From Intrasporangiaceae bacterium URHB0013 (GTDB lineage Bacteria; Actinomycetota; Actinomycetes; Actinomycetales; Dermatophilaceae): DNA of 64,000 nt. Positions within the stretch are counted from its first letter, which is position 1; each line of letters begins with the position of its first letter. This document shows, in pieces, positions 8,033-18,400 of the stretch. Below the pieces are notes generated by a model. The model was not told the origin of the DNA and ran no database searches. It saw only the letters and a program-made list of their open reading frames with translations. The stretch spans positions 1 to 64,000 of the forward strand of contig JIBA01000016.1 of assembly GCA_000620545.1 (NCBI GenBank), read 5' to 3'. A program made the position numbers and the translations under genes.

Positions 8033-9286
8033 TTACCGATCCGCGACCGTGCTCAGAGGAGCCACCCCTCCGAGGGTCGTCGTGCCCGCCAGCCGGGCCG
8101 CCGCCGCGAAGACGACACCGGCCAGGGTGCGTGCGCCCACCTCGATCGCGGCCTCGTCGACGACGAGGTCGCCGCGGTGCAGGTCGTAGGTCGGGCCGCC
8201 CGGCGTGCGGGTTCCCAGTCGCGCCATGGCGCCGGTCACGTGGGTGAGGTACCACGCGAAGTCCTCGCCCCCGAGCGACTGCGGCGTCTGGGCGACGAAC
8301 GAGCCGGTGCCGGTCACCGCGGCCGTGAGCGCGTCGATCGAGCCGGCCTCGTTGACGACCGGGGGTACGCCCTTGGTGATCGAGACCTCCGCCTGGATGG
8401 CATACGGCTTGACGACGTCGTGGACGACCGCCTCGAGGAGTCGCTCCACGCCCTCCCAGATGCCCGCGTCGAGCATGCGGAGCGTGCCGCCGACCTTGCC
8501 CGACGACGGGATGACGTTGGGCGCGCCGCCGGCGTGGACCGATCCCCACACCAGCGCCGCGCCCGCGCGTGGGTCGAGTCGGCGCGACAGCACGGCCGGC
8601 ACGTCGGTGACGACCTTGGCGAGGGCATACGTCAGGTCCTGGGTCAGGTGCGGGCGCGAGGTGTGGCCGCCGCGCCCGGAGAGCGCGACCTCGACCTGGT
8701 CGGCAGCCGCGGTGAGGGCGCCGACGCGCAGGCCCACCTGGCCGGCGTCGAGGGTGGGGTCGCAGTGCAGCGCGAAGATCCGGTCGACGCCGACGAGACC
8801 GTCCTGGGCCACGACGTCCTGGGCGCCACCCGGCATGAGCTCCTCCGCCGGCTGGAAGATGAGGCGTGCACCCACGCCGGCGGCGACGAGGCGTGTCTCG
8901 ACCTCCTTGAGCGCGAGAGCGGCGCCGATGAGCGCGGTGGTGTGCACGTCGTGGCCGCACGAGTGGCTCACGCCGTCGGTCTGGGACGCGAAGTCGAGAC
9001 CGGTCTGCTCGCGGATGGGCAGCGCGTCGATGTCCGCCCGCAGGGCGATCCGGTGCGAGGGGTTCGCGGCACCGAGCTCGGCGACGAGGCCCGTGCCCCG
9101 CAGCCGGCGGACGCCGATGCCGGCACGCTCCAGACGCTCGGCGACGAGTGCCGTCGTGCGCACCTCGCCCCGGCCGAGCTCCGGATGCGTGTGCAGGTCG
9201 CGGCGGATCTCGACCAGCTCCGGGACGTGCTGCTCGATGGTTCGGGCGATGGCCTCGAAGGGCAGCGAAGCGGAGCGGTCGGTCAC
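8033..9286 (-). CDS. M20-family amidohydrolase (IAA-amino-acid hydrolase/aminoacylase type)
   Basis: Metal-dependent cytoplasmic peptidase/amidase of the M20D group, 417 aa. Visible motifs are RRDLHTHPELG, IALRADIDALPI, SHSCGHDVHTTALIGAA and FQPAEELMPGGAQ, which carry the metal ligands, then the dimerisation/lid region VALSGRGGHTSRPH and the C-terminal metal-binding LGGEDFAWYL. The exact acyl-amino-acid substrate cannot be told. GTG start with a TAGACT box nine bases upstream; lies 113 nt upstream of the BMP lipoprotein gene in the same direction and could be read through, but a separate promoter region for the lipoprotein seems likely. Confidence 0.88.
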   Translation of the reverse strand: MTDRSASLPFEAIARTIEQHVPELVEIRRDLHTHPELGRGEVRTTALVAERLERAGIGVRRLRGTGLVAELGAANPSHRIALRADIDALPIREQTGLDFASQTDGVSHSCGHDVHTTALIGAALALKEVETRLVAAGVGARLIFQPAEELMPGGAQDVVAQDGLVGVDRIFALHCDPTLDAGQVGLRVGALTAAADQVEVALSGRGGHTSRPHLTQDLTYALAKVVTDVPAVLSRRLDPRAGAALVWGSVHAGGAPNVIPSSGKVGGTLRMLDAGIWEGVERLLEAVVHDVVKPYAIQAEVSITKGVPPVVNEAGSIDALTAAVTGTGSFVAQTPQSLGGEDFAWYLTHVTGAMARLGTRTPGGPTYDLHRGDLVVDEAAIEVGARTLAGVVFAAAARLAGTTTLGGVAPLSTVADR

Positions 9287-9295
9287 GAGTACGGG

Positions 9296-9301
9296 AGTCT
9301 A
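9296..9301 (-). promoter_or_regulatory. -10 box TAGACT of the M20 amidohydrolase gene
   Basis: TAGACT on the minus strand ends nine bases before the GTG start at 9286, with no Shine-Dalgarno between; predicted leaderless or near-leaderless transcript. Confidence 0.5.
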
Positions 9302-9401
9302 GCGAGAGGATGGGACCAAAGCCGCCGGCTGGGTCGCGGCGGCCGATCCGACGGACGACGGGTCGCTCGACACACGCCGCTCGACGGAGGGGAGGTCACG
9401 C

Positions 9402-10118
9402 GTGGAGTGGGACGCACCCACCGGCTCGGCCCTGGGACCGGATGCCGTCCGGCACGTGGTCGGCCTCGTCGACCGGGCGCTGCCCTTCACGACCGTGACC
9501 ACCCGCCCCTCCCCCGCGACCGTGTGGAGCGCGGACGTCCTGGCCCACGTGCGCGCAGGCGCCGACCCGCTCGCACCGTGGCGCTCGGCGCTGCAGGCGC
9601 AGCTGGAGCAGCGCAACGCGGCGACGGTGCCACCCCACGTGCCCGCCGCCTTCGTGCTCCAGTGGTGGTGCGAGGTGGCCGCCTCACCGATGGCGTATGC
9701 CGCCGTGCTCGGCCCCTGGCTCCTCGTCCCCTCGGGCGCAGGGCTCGGTTTCGAGCTCGCCCCTGCCCTCAACCCGTTCCGGGTCGTGGTCCACCCCGAG
9801 CGGGCGTCGCTGGAGGTGGACGGCGATGCCGGCCGGCGGCTGGAACGGGCCCGGACGGCATACCTCGCGCTGGTCTCGGAGGTCGTGACGGCATACGCCC
9901 CTGACGTGCGGATGGGCTCGCGGCAACGCTGGGGTGTCGTCGACGACATGTGGGACACGGCGGTGCGGCTCGCGCGTGGCGCGGCCGGTGAGAGCGTCGG
10001 GACCGAGCCGACCCGCGTGTCGTGCTGCTTCATCTATGCGCTGCCGGGGATGCGCGAGTGCGCCGCCTGCCCGCGCAGCGGCCGGGGGCGCCCCCGTCCC
10101 GGGACGCGCCGGAACTAG
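9402..10118 (+). CDS. FhuF-like (2Fe-2S) ferric-siderophore reductase family protein
   Basis: 238 aa protein whose C-terminus carries the exact FhuF cluster motif CC-x10-C-x2-C (CCFIYALPGMRECAAC, residues about 207-222). FhuF proteins bind a [2Fe-2S] cluster and reduce ferric siderophores in the cytoplasm. The N-terminal 200 residues are weakly conserved but have the tryptophan-rich core VLQWWCEVAASPMAY and LGPWLLVP expected of the family. GTG start preceded by GGAGGGGAGG. No siderophore uptake genes are adjacent, so the substrate is unknown. Divergent from the M20 gene; psuG follows at once. Confidence 0.75.
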   Translation: MEWDAPTGSALGPDAVRHVVGLVDRALPFTTVTTRPSPATVWSADVLAHVRAGADPLAPWRSALQAQLEQRNAATVPPHVPAAFVLQWWCEVAASPMAYAAVLGPWLLVPSGAGLGFELAPALNPFRVVVHPERASLEVDGDAGRRLERARTAYLALVSEVVTAYAPDVRMGSRQRWGVVDDMWDTAVRLARGAAGESVGTEPTRVSCCFIYALPGMRECAACPRSGRGRPRPGTRRN

Positions 10119-10121
10119 GGT
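10116..10121 (+). promoter_or_regulatory. -10 box TAGGGT of psuG
   Basis: TAGGGT ends seven bases before the psuG ATG and overlaps the stop region of the FhuF-like gene; no Shine-Dalgarno, so a leaderless transcript is predicted. Confidence 0.55.
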
Positions 10122-10128
10122 GTCGGCC

Positions 10129-11199
10129 ATGCCGCAGCGCCTGCCCGAGCCCGACCTGGTCGTCGTCCACGAGGAGGTGCGCGAGGCCCTCGATGCCGGC
10201 GTCGGCGTCGTCGCCCTCGAGAGCACCATCCTCGCCCACGGACTTCCCCACCCCGACAACATCGAGATCGGCGGGCGGATCGAGGAGGCGGTGCGCGCCG
10301 GCGGGTCCGTGCCCGCGACCATCGCCGTGCTCGACGGTGTCGTGCACATCGGCCTCGGAGCCGCCGAGGTCGAGCGCGTCTGCACCGACCCCGACATGGC
10401 CGAGCTGTCGGTCCGCGACGTGGGCGTCGCTGCGGCACTGCGGTTCTCGGGCGCGACCACGGTGGCCTCGACGTCCGCGCTCGCGCACCTCGCCGGCATC
10501 CGCGTCTTCGCGACCGGTGGACTCGGGGGCGTGCACCGCGGGGCATCCGAGACCTTCGACGTCTCGGCGGACCTCGGAGTCATCGCGTCCACACCGGTCC
10601 TCGTCGTGTGCGCCGGCGTGAAGTCGATCCTCGACGTGGCGGGGACGCTCGAGACTCTCGAGACCCTGTCGGTGCCGGTGCTCGGCTACCGGACCGATGC
10701 CTTCCCCGGTTTCTACCTGTCGGACTCGGGGCAGCCGGTGCCGTGGCGGGTCGAGTCGGCGGCAGAGGCCGCACGGGTGGTCGTCCTGCGCGACCGTCTC
10801 AGGGCCGGTGCGGGCGGGGTCGTGCTCGCCAACCCGCTCCCGGAGGACCGGCAGGTGGAGCGGGGGCTGCACGACCGGCTGGTGAGCGAGGGACTGGCGC
10901 TGCTGGCCCGCGAGGGGGTGCACGGCAAGGACGTGACGCCTCGGCTGCTCGAGTACTTCCACGACAACTCCGGCGGCGAGTCGCTGCGGGCCAACGTCGA
11001 GCTCGTCCTGTCCAACGCGCGCCTCGCAGGCGAGGTGGCCGCAGAGGTCGCCTCGCAGTCGGCCGGCATGGCCGGCGTGGCCGGCGTCTCCGGCATGCCC
11101 GGCGTGTCCGGCGTGTCCGGCATAGGCGGCGTGGCCGGTGATGCCGGCATCGCCGGCTTGGGTGGGGTGGCCGGCGTGCCCGGCGTGGCAGACGCATGA
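10129..11199 (+). CDS. psuG: Pseudouridine-5'-phosphate glycosidase with collagen-like C-terminal tail
   Basis: Splits pseudouridine-5'-phosphate to uracil and ribose-5-phosphate (reversible C-glycosidase). Family blocks: GVVALESTILAHGLPHPDN, SVPATIAVLDGVVHIGL, VASTSALAHLAGIRVFATGG, GGVHRGASETFDVSADL and LLEYFHDNSGGESLRANVEL. Normal PsuG proteins end around NARLAGEVA; here about 45 extra residues follow, built of XYG triplets (GMAGVAGVSGMPGVSG and so on, residues about 310-354). The ATG at 10129 gives 356 aa. psuK follows with an ATGA overlap, so the two form the pseudouridine salvage operon. Confidence 0.92.
   Translation: MPQRLPEPDLVVVHEEVREALDAGVGVVALESTILAHGLPHPDNIEIGGRIEEAVRAGGSVPATIAVLDGVVHIGLGAAEVERVCTDPDMAELSVRDVGVAAALRFSGATTVASTSALAHLAGIRVFATGGLGGVHRGASETFDVSADLGVIASTPVLVVCAGVKSILDVAGTLETLETLSVPVLGYRTDAFPGFYLSDSGQPVPWRVESAAEAARVVVLRDRLRAGAGGVVLANPLPEDRQVERGLHDRLVSEGLALLAREGVHGKDVTPRLLEYFHDNSGGESLRANVELVLSNARLAGEVAAEVASQSAGMAGVAGVSGMPGVSGVSGIGGVAGDAGIAGLGGVAGVPGVADA
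11065..11190 (+). repeat. 9-bp-period Gly-triplet coding repeat in psuG
   Basis: About thirteen degenerate 9-nt units of the type GGCGTGTCC/GGCGTGGCC encode successive X-Y-Gly triplets at the end of psuG. The frame is kept throughout, so the repeat is translated. Confidence 0.8.
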
Positions 11200-12075
11200 C
11201 GACGCGGCCCGTCGTCGTCGTCGGTGACGTCGGCCTCGACGTCATCACCCGGCCCACCGGCGACATCCGGTGGCACTCCGACACCCCGTCGCACCGTCGC
11301 GCTCGTGCAAGGGGGTGCCGGCGGCAACTCCGCCTCCTGGCTTGCCGGCCTGGGGGCGGACGTCACGCTCGTGGCGCGCGTCGGTGACGATGCCGCGGGC
11401 ACCACATGCCGACGCGAGCTCGAGTCCGGCGGCGTCACGTGCGCCTTCGCGGTGGACCCGACGCTGCCGACGTGCATGGTCGTGATCCTGCTCGACGCCC
11501 ACGGCGACCGGACGATGTTCCCGGACCGCGGAGCCAACAAGGCGTTCTCGGTCGACGACGTCGATCTGGCGTCGCTCGGGCTGCCGGCACAGCCGCGGCC
11601 GCACCTGCACCTGTCGGGCTACGTGCTCTTCGATGCCGGGTCACGCGCGGCAGGCCTCGAGTCCCTGCGCCAGGCACGAGCTCTGGGGTGGACCACCTCG
11701 GTGGACCCGCAGTCGCCCGCCCTCATCGAGCGTGAGGGCGTCGACACCTTCCTGTCGTGGGTCTCGGGCGTGGACCTGCTGCTGCCGAATGAGAGCGAGG
11801 TCGCCGCCCTCGGCGGGCTCGCGGCGATCCTCGCCCACACGAACGAGGTGGTCGCGACGTACGGCGCCGCCGGGGCTCGTTGGGTCGGTGACGGGGTCGA
11901 CGAGTCAGCCGAGGCACCGGTCGTCGAGAACGTCGACGCCACCGGCTGCGGCGACGCGTTCAACGCCGGGCTCCTCTCGGCCTGGCTGCGCGGCGAGAGC
12001 CAGTCGACGGCCTTGAGCGCCGGAGTCGCGGCCGGCAGCGCAGCGGCGGCCCGCGTCGGAGCGCGACCCGGCTGA
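11196..12075 (+). pseudogene. psuK: Pseudouridine kinase (PfkB family), frameshifted
   Basis: PfkB-type sugar kinase that would phosphorylate pseudouridine for PsuG. The N-terminus (VVVVGDVGLDVITRPTGDI) reads in one frame from ATG 11196 to about 11291, and the rest (TVALVQGGAGGNSASWLAG through the catalytic DATGCGDAFNAG) reads one frame on, to the stop at 12075. One extra C near 11292 would explain it: removing it joins SDTPS to TVALVQGG exactly where PfkB proteins continue. An internal GTG could give a truncated product lacking the first strand. This is either a true frameshift or a sequence error; all downstream motifs are intact, which suggests a recent event. Confidence 0.82.
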
Positions 12076-12094
12076 GCCGGCATACCGCTCGGCG

Positions 12095-13687
<1,593 letters not shown>

Positions 13688-13694
13688 GCTGCCG

Positions 13695-13700
13695 AGCGTA
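13695..13700 (-). promoter_or_regulatory. -10 box TACGCT of the mutase gene
   Basis: TACGCT on the minus strand ends seven bases before ATG 13687 without a Shine-Dalgarno; leaderless start predicted. Confidence 0.55.
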
Positions 13701-13820
13701 TCGGCGTCGCCCGCCGCTACCGCCGCCCGCGGGAGGGAACGTTGCCGATCTCACGTCACCGAGGGCGTATGCCGTCACGCCGGGTCGGCGCGGGAGGTGG
13801 CCTCTCGCCGGTGCCGGTGC

Positions 13821-13980
13821 CGCGAACTTTGGCCTTTCGACGTCGGGGAGGGCGCGAAGTTTGGCCCTTCGACGTTGAGGAGGCCGCGAACTTTGGCCTT
13901 TCGACGGTGCCGAGGGCGCGAAGTTTGGCCTTTCGACGTTGGGGAGGGCGCGAAGTTTGGCCTTTCGACGTGTGAGGAGG
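13821..13980. repeat. Five tandem copies of a 32-bp repeat
   Basis: Units start at 13821, 13853, 13885, 13917 and 13949, all exactly 32 bp. The core CGCGAAGTTTGGCCTTTCGA is nearly invariant (C or G at one position, one T-to-C change); the remaining 12 bases vary (CGTCGGGGAGGG, CGTTGAGGAGGC and so on). CGAA and TTCG at the core ends are inverted around GGCC, giving each unit a weak dyad. The array fills most of the 303-nt gap between the mutase gene start and the MarR-type gene stop. No gene in this gap; open frames crossing it have no family similarity. Confidence 0.92.
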
Positions 13981-13990
13981 GTGGGAAGGG

Positions 13991-14506
13991 TCAGGCTTCG
14001 GTGGGCCAGCCGCGGGTGATCTGGGCCTTGTGGTCGGCCCACTCCCCCTCGAGTGCGTCGAGCCGGTCGGCGAGGAACTCGAGGAATGCGACCGAGAGCT
14101 GCAGACGACGCCCGGCCTCGGTCTCGAGGCCACCGACGGCGGGCACGCCGGCGCGCAGGCTCGTCTCGATCTGGGAGAGCAGCCGGTCCCGGGAGAGCAT
14201 GGCGCCGTGCCACGCGTCGGCCTGCACGACGTAGACGTCGCGGCGCGACCCACGCTCGCGCTCCTTGCCGATGAGGTACGTCTGGGTCAGGTAGCGCACC
14301 GCACCGGAGACGGCGGCCGGGCTCACGTCGAGCGCCTCGGTCAGCTCCACCGCGGTCATGCGGCCGTCGTCGTCCGCGAGCAGACGGGCGAAGACGCGGG
14401 AGGCCAGGCGCGGCATACCGGCGTCGGTGAGGGTGTCGCCGAGGCGCTCGACATAGGCGGAGACAGCCCGCTCGTCCCGGGCCGTCCGACGTCGCACTGC
14501 CGTCAC
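13991..14506 (-). CDS. MarR/GbsR-type transcriptional regulator
   Basis: 171 aa winged-helix regulator. The helix-turn-helix is MTAVELTEALDVSPAAVSGA followed by VRYLTQTYLIGKERERG and the wing SRRDVYVVQ; a helical C-terminal part (LSRDRLLSQIETSLRAG, LEFLADRLDALEGEW) probably dimerises. The GTG start at 14506 has AGGAGGAG five bases upstream, so the longer open frame is not used. Divergent from the ABC exporter genes by 80 nt, the usual layout for a local repressor of a drug exporter; that role is inferred. Confidence 0.82.
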   Translation of the reverse strand: MTAVRRRTARDERAVSAYVERLGDTLTDAGMPRLASRVFARLLADDDGRMTAVELTEALDVSPAAVSGAVRYLTQTYLIGKERERGSRRDVYVVQADAWHGAMLSRDRLLSQIETSLRAGVPAVGGLETEAGRRLQLSVAFLEFLADRLDALEGEWADHKAQITRGWPTEA

Positions 14507-14551
14507 CGCTCCTCCTGCCTCATGGTCCGACCCTAACCAACTCTCAGAGCA

Positions 14552-14580
14552 TTCAGTAAATCGTGAAAGTTGTGTACCGT
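14552..14580 (+). promoter_or_regulatory. Promoter and possible operator of the ABC exporter
   Basis: TTCAGT (14552-14557), 17-nt spacer, TACCGT (14575-14580), then six bases to the ATG. The AT-rich spacer TTCAGTAAATCGTGAAAGTT (14552-14571) contains TTCA and TGAA arms as an imperfect dyad, a plausible site for the divergent MarR-type protein. Confidence 0.5.
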
Positions 14581-14586
14581 CGATGC

Positions 14587-15501
14587 ATGACCTCCGCCAT
14601 CCAGGTCCACGACCTCCGAAAGACCTTCGGGCGCACGGTCGCCCTCGACGGGCTCGACCTCGAGGTGGCCACGGGTGAGGTCCACGGCTTTCTCGGCCCC
14701 AACGGCGCAGGCAAGTCGACGACCTTGCGCATCCTGCTCGGGCTGGTGCGGGCCGACGGCGGGAGCGCCACGCTGCTCGGCGGGGATCCGTGGCGCGACG
14801 TGGAGTCACTGCACCGGCGCATCGCCTACGTCCCGGGTGACGTGGCGCTCTGGCCCAACCTCACCGGCGGCGAGGTGATCGACCTGCTGGCCAGGCTCCG
14901 CGGTGGCCTCGACGAGAAGCGACGTGCCGACATGCTCGAGCGCTTCGCCCTCGACCCGACGAAGAAGGGCCGCTCCTACTCCAAGGGCAACCGTCAGAAG
15001 GTGGCCCTCGTCGCCGCGCTGAGCACCGACGTCGAGCTGCTCCTCCTCGACGAACCGACGTCGGGCCTCGACCCGCTCATGGAGGCGGTGTTCAAGGACG
15101 CCGTCCGTGAGTTCCGGTCCGGCGGCGGGACGGTCCTGCTGTCGAGCCACATCCTCAGCGAGGTCGAGTCGGTGTGCGACCGGGTCAGCATCATCCGCGA
15201 CGGACGCAACGTCGAGTCGGGGACCCTGACCCAGCTGCGTCACCTCTCACGCACGACGATCGACGCGACCCTGGACCGGCCGGTCGACCCCGGCGCCATC
15301 ACCGTCCTCGCCGGTGTCGTCGACGCCGTCGTCTCCGGTGAGCACGTCACGTGCTCCGTCGAGAGCGGGCACCTCGGGGAGCTGCTCGACGTGCTCGGGC
15401 GACACGGCATACGCAGCCTGACGAGTGCCCCGCCGACGCTGGAGGAGCTCTTCATGGAGCAGTACCGCCCGGTCGAGCCGGAGGCGGCGAGCCACGCATG
15501 A
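14587..15501 (+). CDS. ABC transporter ATP-binding protein (drug/polyketide exporter)
   Basis: Cytoplasmic ATPase, 304 aa, of the DrrA-like export class. Walker [10 protein letters not shown] (about residue 37), signature [15 protein letters not shown], Walker [16 protein letters not shown] and switch His in [12 protein letters not shown]. The signature motif is YSKGN rather than LSGGQ, as in many of the COG3559-linked exporters. ATG 14587 is used; TACCGT precedes it by six bases. It overlaps the permease gene by ATGA and is divergent from the MarR/GbsR gene. Confidence 0.9.
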   Translation: MTSAIQVHDLRKTFGRTVALDGLDLEVATGEVHGFLGPNGAGKSTTLRILLGLVRADGGSATLLGGDPWRDVESLHRRIAYVPGDVALWPNLTGGEVIDLLARLRGGLDEKRRADMLERFALDPTKKGRSYSKGNRQKVALVAALSTDVELLLLDEPTSGLDPLMEAVFKDAVREFRSGGGTVLLSSHILSEVESVCDRVSIIRDGRNVESGTLTQLRHLSRTTIDATLDRPVDPGAITVLAGVVDAVVSGEHVTCSVESGHLGELLDVLGRHGIRSLTSAPPTLEELFMEQYRPVEPEAASHA

Positions 15502-17150
15502 CGGCCGCGACCGCACCCCGCACGGCTGGAGCCCCGGCCGCACGCGCCGGCACGTCCGGACTCACCGGCACCGGGACGCTGGTGCGCCTGGCCGCCCGCC
15601 GCGACCGCGTCCTCATCCCGGTCAGCGTCCTCGCCCTGGCCGGCGTGGTCGCGTCATCGGCCCAGGCCACCATCGCGCTCTACCCGGACCTCGGCCCGGC
15701 CATCGACGCCTTCCGCTCCACGCTCGAGAACCCCGCTCTCGTCGCGCTCTACGGCCCGATCTCGAGCCTCACCATCGGAGCGTTCTCGACCTTCAAGACC
15801 GTGCTCATGGGCGCCGTCTTCCTCTGCCTTCTGGCCTACGTCGTCGTGCGTCGCCATACGCGCACCGAGGAGGAGGAGGGCCGGCTGGAGCTGCTCGGCG
15901 CCGGGGTCGTCGGACGTCGCGCCCCGCTCGCCGCCGCGGTCCTGCTCTCGACGGTCGCCGTCGTCGCCACCTGCGTCCTGACTGCCGCGTCGGCCGTCGC
16001 CGTGGGTCTCGACCCTGCAGGCAGCATCGCCCTCGGCGTCGCCTGGCTCACGGTGGGCCTGACCTGGGTGGGTGTCACGGCGGTCGCCGCACAGCTGACC
16101 GAGACAGCCCGGGGCACAGCAGGTTTCGCGCTCGGGGCCCTGGGCGTGGCCTACCTGCTCCGCGCGGCCGGCGACACGGCGGGCGACGGCTCGCCGCTGC
16201 GGGCGCTGTCGTGGATCAGCCCGCTGGGCTGGGTCGGGAAGGTGTCGGCCTTCGGCCAGAACCGGCTCTGGGTCCTCGTGCTCGGCCTGCTCGCGTATGC
16301 CGCCCTCGTCCTCACGGCGTTCGCCCTCCTCGGACGGCGCGACCTCGGCGCCGGCGTGCTCCCGAGCCGGCCCGGCGCGTCGCGCGGCTCACTGGGCTCG
16401 GTCGGCCGGCTCACCCTCCGCCTCGCTCGCGGCACCATCGTCGGCTGGGTCGTCGCGTTCCTCGTGCTGGGCGGGCTCGTCGGGTCGATCGCCGGCAACG
16501 TCCAGGCCTTCCTCGAGTCGGACGAGACGACGAAGATGCTTCGCAGGCTCGGCGGAGGGGCGGGCTCCATCGTCGACACGTTCTTCGCCACCGAACTCCA
16601 CGTCGCCGCCGTCGCCGCGGCCGCGCTGGGCATCTCGCTCGTCACCCGGATGCGCTCCGAGGAGGCCTCCGGTCGGCTCGAGGCGCTCCTCGGCGCGCCG
16701 GTCCATCGCGACCGGTGGGCCCTGGCCCACCTCGGGCTCGCGGTCGCGGCGACGACGCTCGTCATGACGATCATCGGGCTCGTGGCCGGGGCGGTCGACG
16801 GGAGCCGGACCGGCGACGTCCCCGGGTCGATCGGCTCGCTGACCGGCGCGGCGCTCGCCACCCTCCCGGCGGTCTGGGTGTGCGTGGCCGTCGCCCTCCT
16901 GCTCGTCGGCGCGGCGCCCCGCCTCACGGGCCTGGCCTGGGCGGCGCTCATCGTCTTCCTCGTCCTCGGCGAGCTCGGCGCCCTCATGGACCTGCCCGGC
17001 TGGCTCATCGCAATCTCGCCCTTCGACCACGTGCCGATGCTGCCGGGCGGGTCTCTCGAGCCCCTTCCGCTCGCGGCGCTCCTCGCCGTCTTCGCGGTCG
17101 TGGCGGTCCTGGGGCTCACTGCGCTCCGTCGTCGGGACATCCCGGCCTGA
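15498..17150 (+). CDS. ABC transporter permease, polyketide-antibiotic-exporter type
   Basis: Large membrane protein (550 aa) with about twelve hydrophobic segments in two similar halves, the arrangement of the exporter of polyketide antibiotics (TnrB3-like). Examples: [20 protein letters not shown] near residue 40, [20 protein letters not shown] near 100, [20 protein letters not shown] near 320 and [16 protein letters not shown] near 465. Each half has an RxxEExGRLE-like motif after the second helix ([32 protein letters not shown]). It works with the upstream ATPase; substrate unknown. Confidence 0.88.
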   Translation: MTAATAPRTAGAPAARAGTSGLTGTGTLVRLAARRDRVLIPVSVLALAGVVASSAQATIALYPDLGPAIDAFRSTLENPALVALYGPISSLTIGAFSTFKTVLMGAVFLCLLAYVVVRRHTRTEEEEGRLELLGAGVVGRRAPLAAAVLLSTVAVVATCVLTAASAVAVGLDPAGSIALGVAWLTVGLTWVGVTAVAAQLTETARGTAGFALGALGVAYLLRAAGDTAGDGSPLRALSWISPLGWVGKVSAFGQNRLWVLVLGLLAYAALVLTAFALLGRRDLGAGVLPSRPGASRGSLGSVGRLTLRLARGTIVGWVVAFLVLGGLVGSIAGNVQAFLESDETTKMLRRLGGGAGSIVDTFFATELHVAAVAAAALGISLVTRMRSEEASGRLEALLGAPVHRDRWALAHLGLAVAATTLVMTIIGLVAGAVDGSRTGDVPGSIGSLTGAALATLPAVWVCVAVALLLVGAAPRLTGLAWAALIVFLVLGELGALMDLPGWLIAISPFDHVPMLPGGSLEPLPLAALLAVFAVVAVLGLTALRRRDIPA

Positions 17151-17233
17151 CGCCCGGCCGGGAGGTCACCACAGCACCCGCACGGGACCCCGCAGGCTCG
17201 CCGCGCCGGTCAGGGGCACCGCCGTGATGTCGG

Positions 17234-17239
17234 TACGGT
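17234..17239 (+). promoter_or_regulatory. -10 box TACGGT of manC
   Basis: TACGGT ends seven bases before ATG 17247 and no Shine-Dalgarno follows; leaderless start predicted. Supports ATG 17247 over the GTG at 17238. Confidence 0.55.
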
Positions 17240-17246
17240 GTGGCGC

Positions 17247-18335
17247 ATGACAGGCATCCCCGGCTTCTGGGCCGTGATCCCCGCCGGCGGCTCCGGCACC
17301 AGGCTGTGGCCGATCTCGCGCCGTCAGTCCCCGAAGTTCCTGCACGACCTCACCGGCTCCGGACAGTCGCTGCTGCGGGCCACGTGGGACCGGCTCGAAC
17401 CCCTCGTCGAGGACCGGATCCTCGTCGTCACCGGTGTCGCCCACGAGGAGTCGGTCCGTCGTCAGCTGCCGATGCTCGGCTACGACGCCGTCATCGGCGA
17501 GCCGTCGCCGCGCGACTCGATGCCGGCCATCGGGCTCGCGGCGGCCATTCTCGAGCGCCGTGATCCGGAGGCCGTGCTCGGCTCCTTCGCGGCAGACCAC
17601 GTCATCACCGAGCCGGACAACTTCCACCGCGCCGTCGCCGAGGCCGTCGTGCTCGCCCGGGCCGGTGAGCTGGTGACGATCGGCATCGAGCCGACCGAGC
17701 CGGCCACTGGTTACGGATACATCCGGCTCGGCGCGCCGCTGGATGTCGAAGGCGCCCCGAGTGCCCACCGCGTCGACGAGTTCGTCGAGAAGCCAGATCT
17801 CGAGACCGCGACGCGCTACCTCGAGAGCGGCGAGTACCGCTGGAACGCGGGCATGTTCGTCGTCGGCGCCACCACCCTGCTCGAGCTGCTGGCGCTGAAC
17901 CATGCCGAGATGGTCGACCACCTGCGCACCATCGCCGCCGACCCCCGCCGGATGCGCGACCTCTGGCCGTCGCTGCACAAGATCGCCATCGACCACGCCG
18001 TCGCCGAGCCCGCCGCCGCCGCAGGCCGCGTCGCCGTCGTGCCCGCTGCCCTCGGCTGGGACGACGTGGGCGACTTCGCCTCGCTCACCAGGCTCGTCGC
18101 GGAGTCGACCCAGCTGCCCGGCATCACCGCCATCGGCCCACTCGACGACATCATCAGCATCGACTCGACGGCCACCGTGGCCGCGGGCGGGCGCCTCGTC
18201 GCCCTCATCGGCGTCGACGACCTCGTCGTGATCGACACGCAGGACGCCCTGCTCATCACCCGACCCGACCGCGCCCAGGAGGTCAAGAAGGTCGTCGAGA
18301 CGCTCACAGCCCGCGGCCGCAGCGAGCTGACGTGA
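17247..18335 (+). CDS. manC: Mannose-1-phosphate guanylyltransferase
   Basis: Makes GDP-mannose from mannose-1-phosphate and GTP, supplying mannosyl residues for glycans. 362 aa; nucleotide-binding motif VIPAGGSGTRLWPISRR with SPK at about residue 33, then LGSFAADHVI, TGYGYIRLG, VDEFVEKPD and WNAGMFVV, and the C-terminal LGWDDVGDFASL. It lacks the fused phosphomannose isomerase domain of long ManC proteins, which is normal for actinobacterial ManB/ManC. It probably serves the glycosyltransferases further right and the lipoglycan pathway. Confidence 0.94.
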   Translation: MTGIPGFWAVIPAGGSGTRLWPISRRQSPKFLHDLTGSGQSLLRATWDRLEPLVEDRILVVTGVAHEESVRRQLPMLGYDAVIGEPSPRDSMPAIGLAAAILERRDPEAVLGSFAADHVITEPDNFHRAVAEAVVLARAGELVTIGIEPTEPATGYGYIRLGAPLDVEGAPSAHRVDEFVEKPDLETATRYLESGEYRWNAGMFVVGATTLLELLALNHAEMVDHLRTIAADPRRMRDLWPSLHKIAIDHAVAEPAAAAGRVAVVPAALGWDDVGDFASLTRLVAESTQLPGITAIGPLDDIISIDSTATVAAGGRLVALIGVDDLVVIDTQDALLITRPDRAQEVKKVVETLTARGRSELT

Positions 18336-18400
18336 CCGGCCATCCGGTGGTCGCCTCCGTGACCGGCCACCCGGTGGTCGGCCCCGTGACCACCCCGTGA
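18332..18400 (+). repeat. 27-bp direct repeat after manC
   Basis: GTGACCGGCCATCCGGTGGT plus CGCCTCC (18332-18358) is followed by a second 27-bp unit with three changes (18359-18385) and a partial third beginning GTGACCACC that leads into the GTG start of the next gene. The repeat fills the whole gap between manC and the membrane protein gene. Confidence 0.75.

Noticed and set aside
13821-13980. CRISPR array
   Set aside because: Units are contiguous with no unique spacers of constant length, and no cas genes are near.
17143-17162. Hairpin CCCGGCC/GGCCGGG at the exporter permease stop
   Set aside because: Short, GC-only and spans the stop codon; too common in 72% GC DNA to call a terminator.
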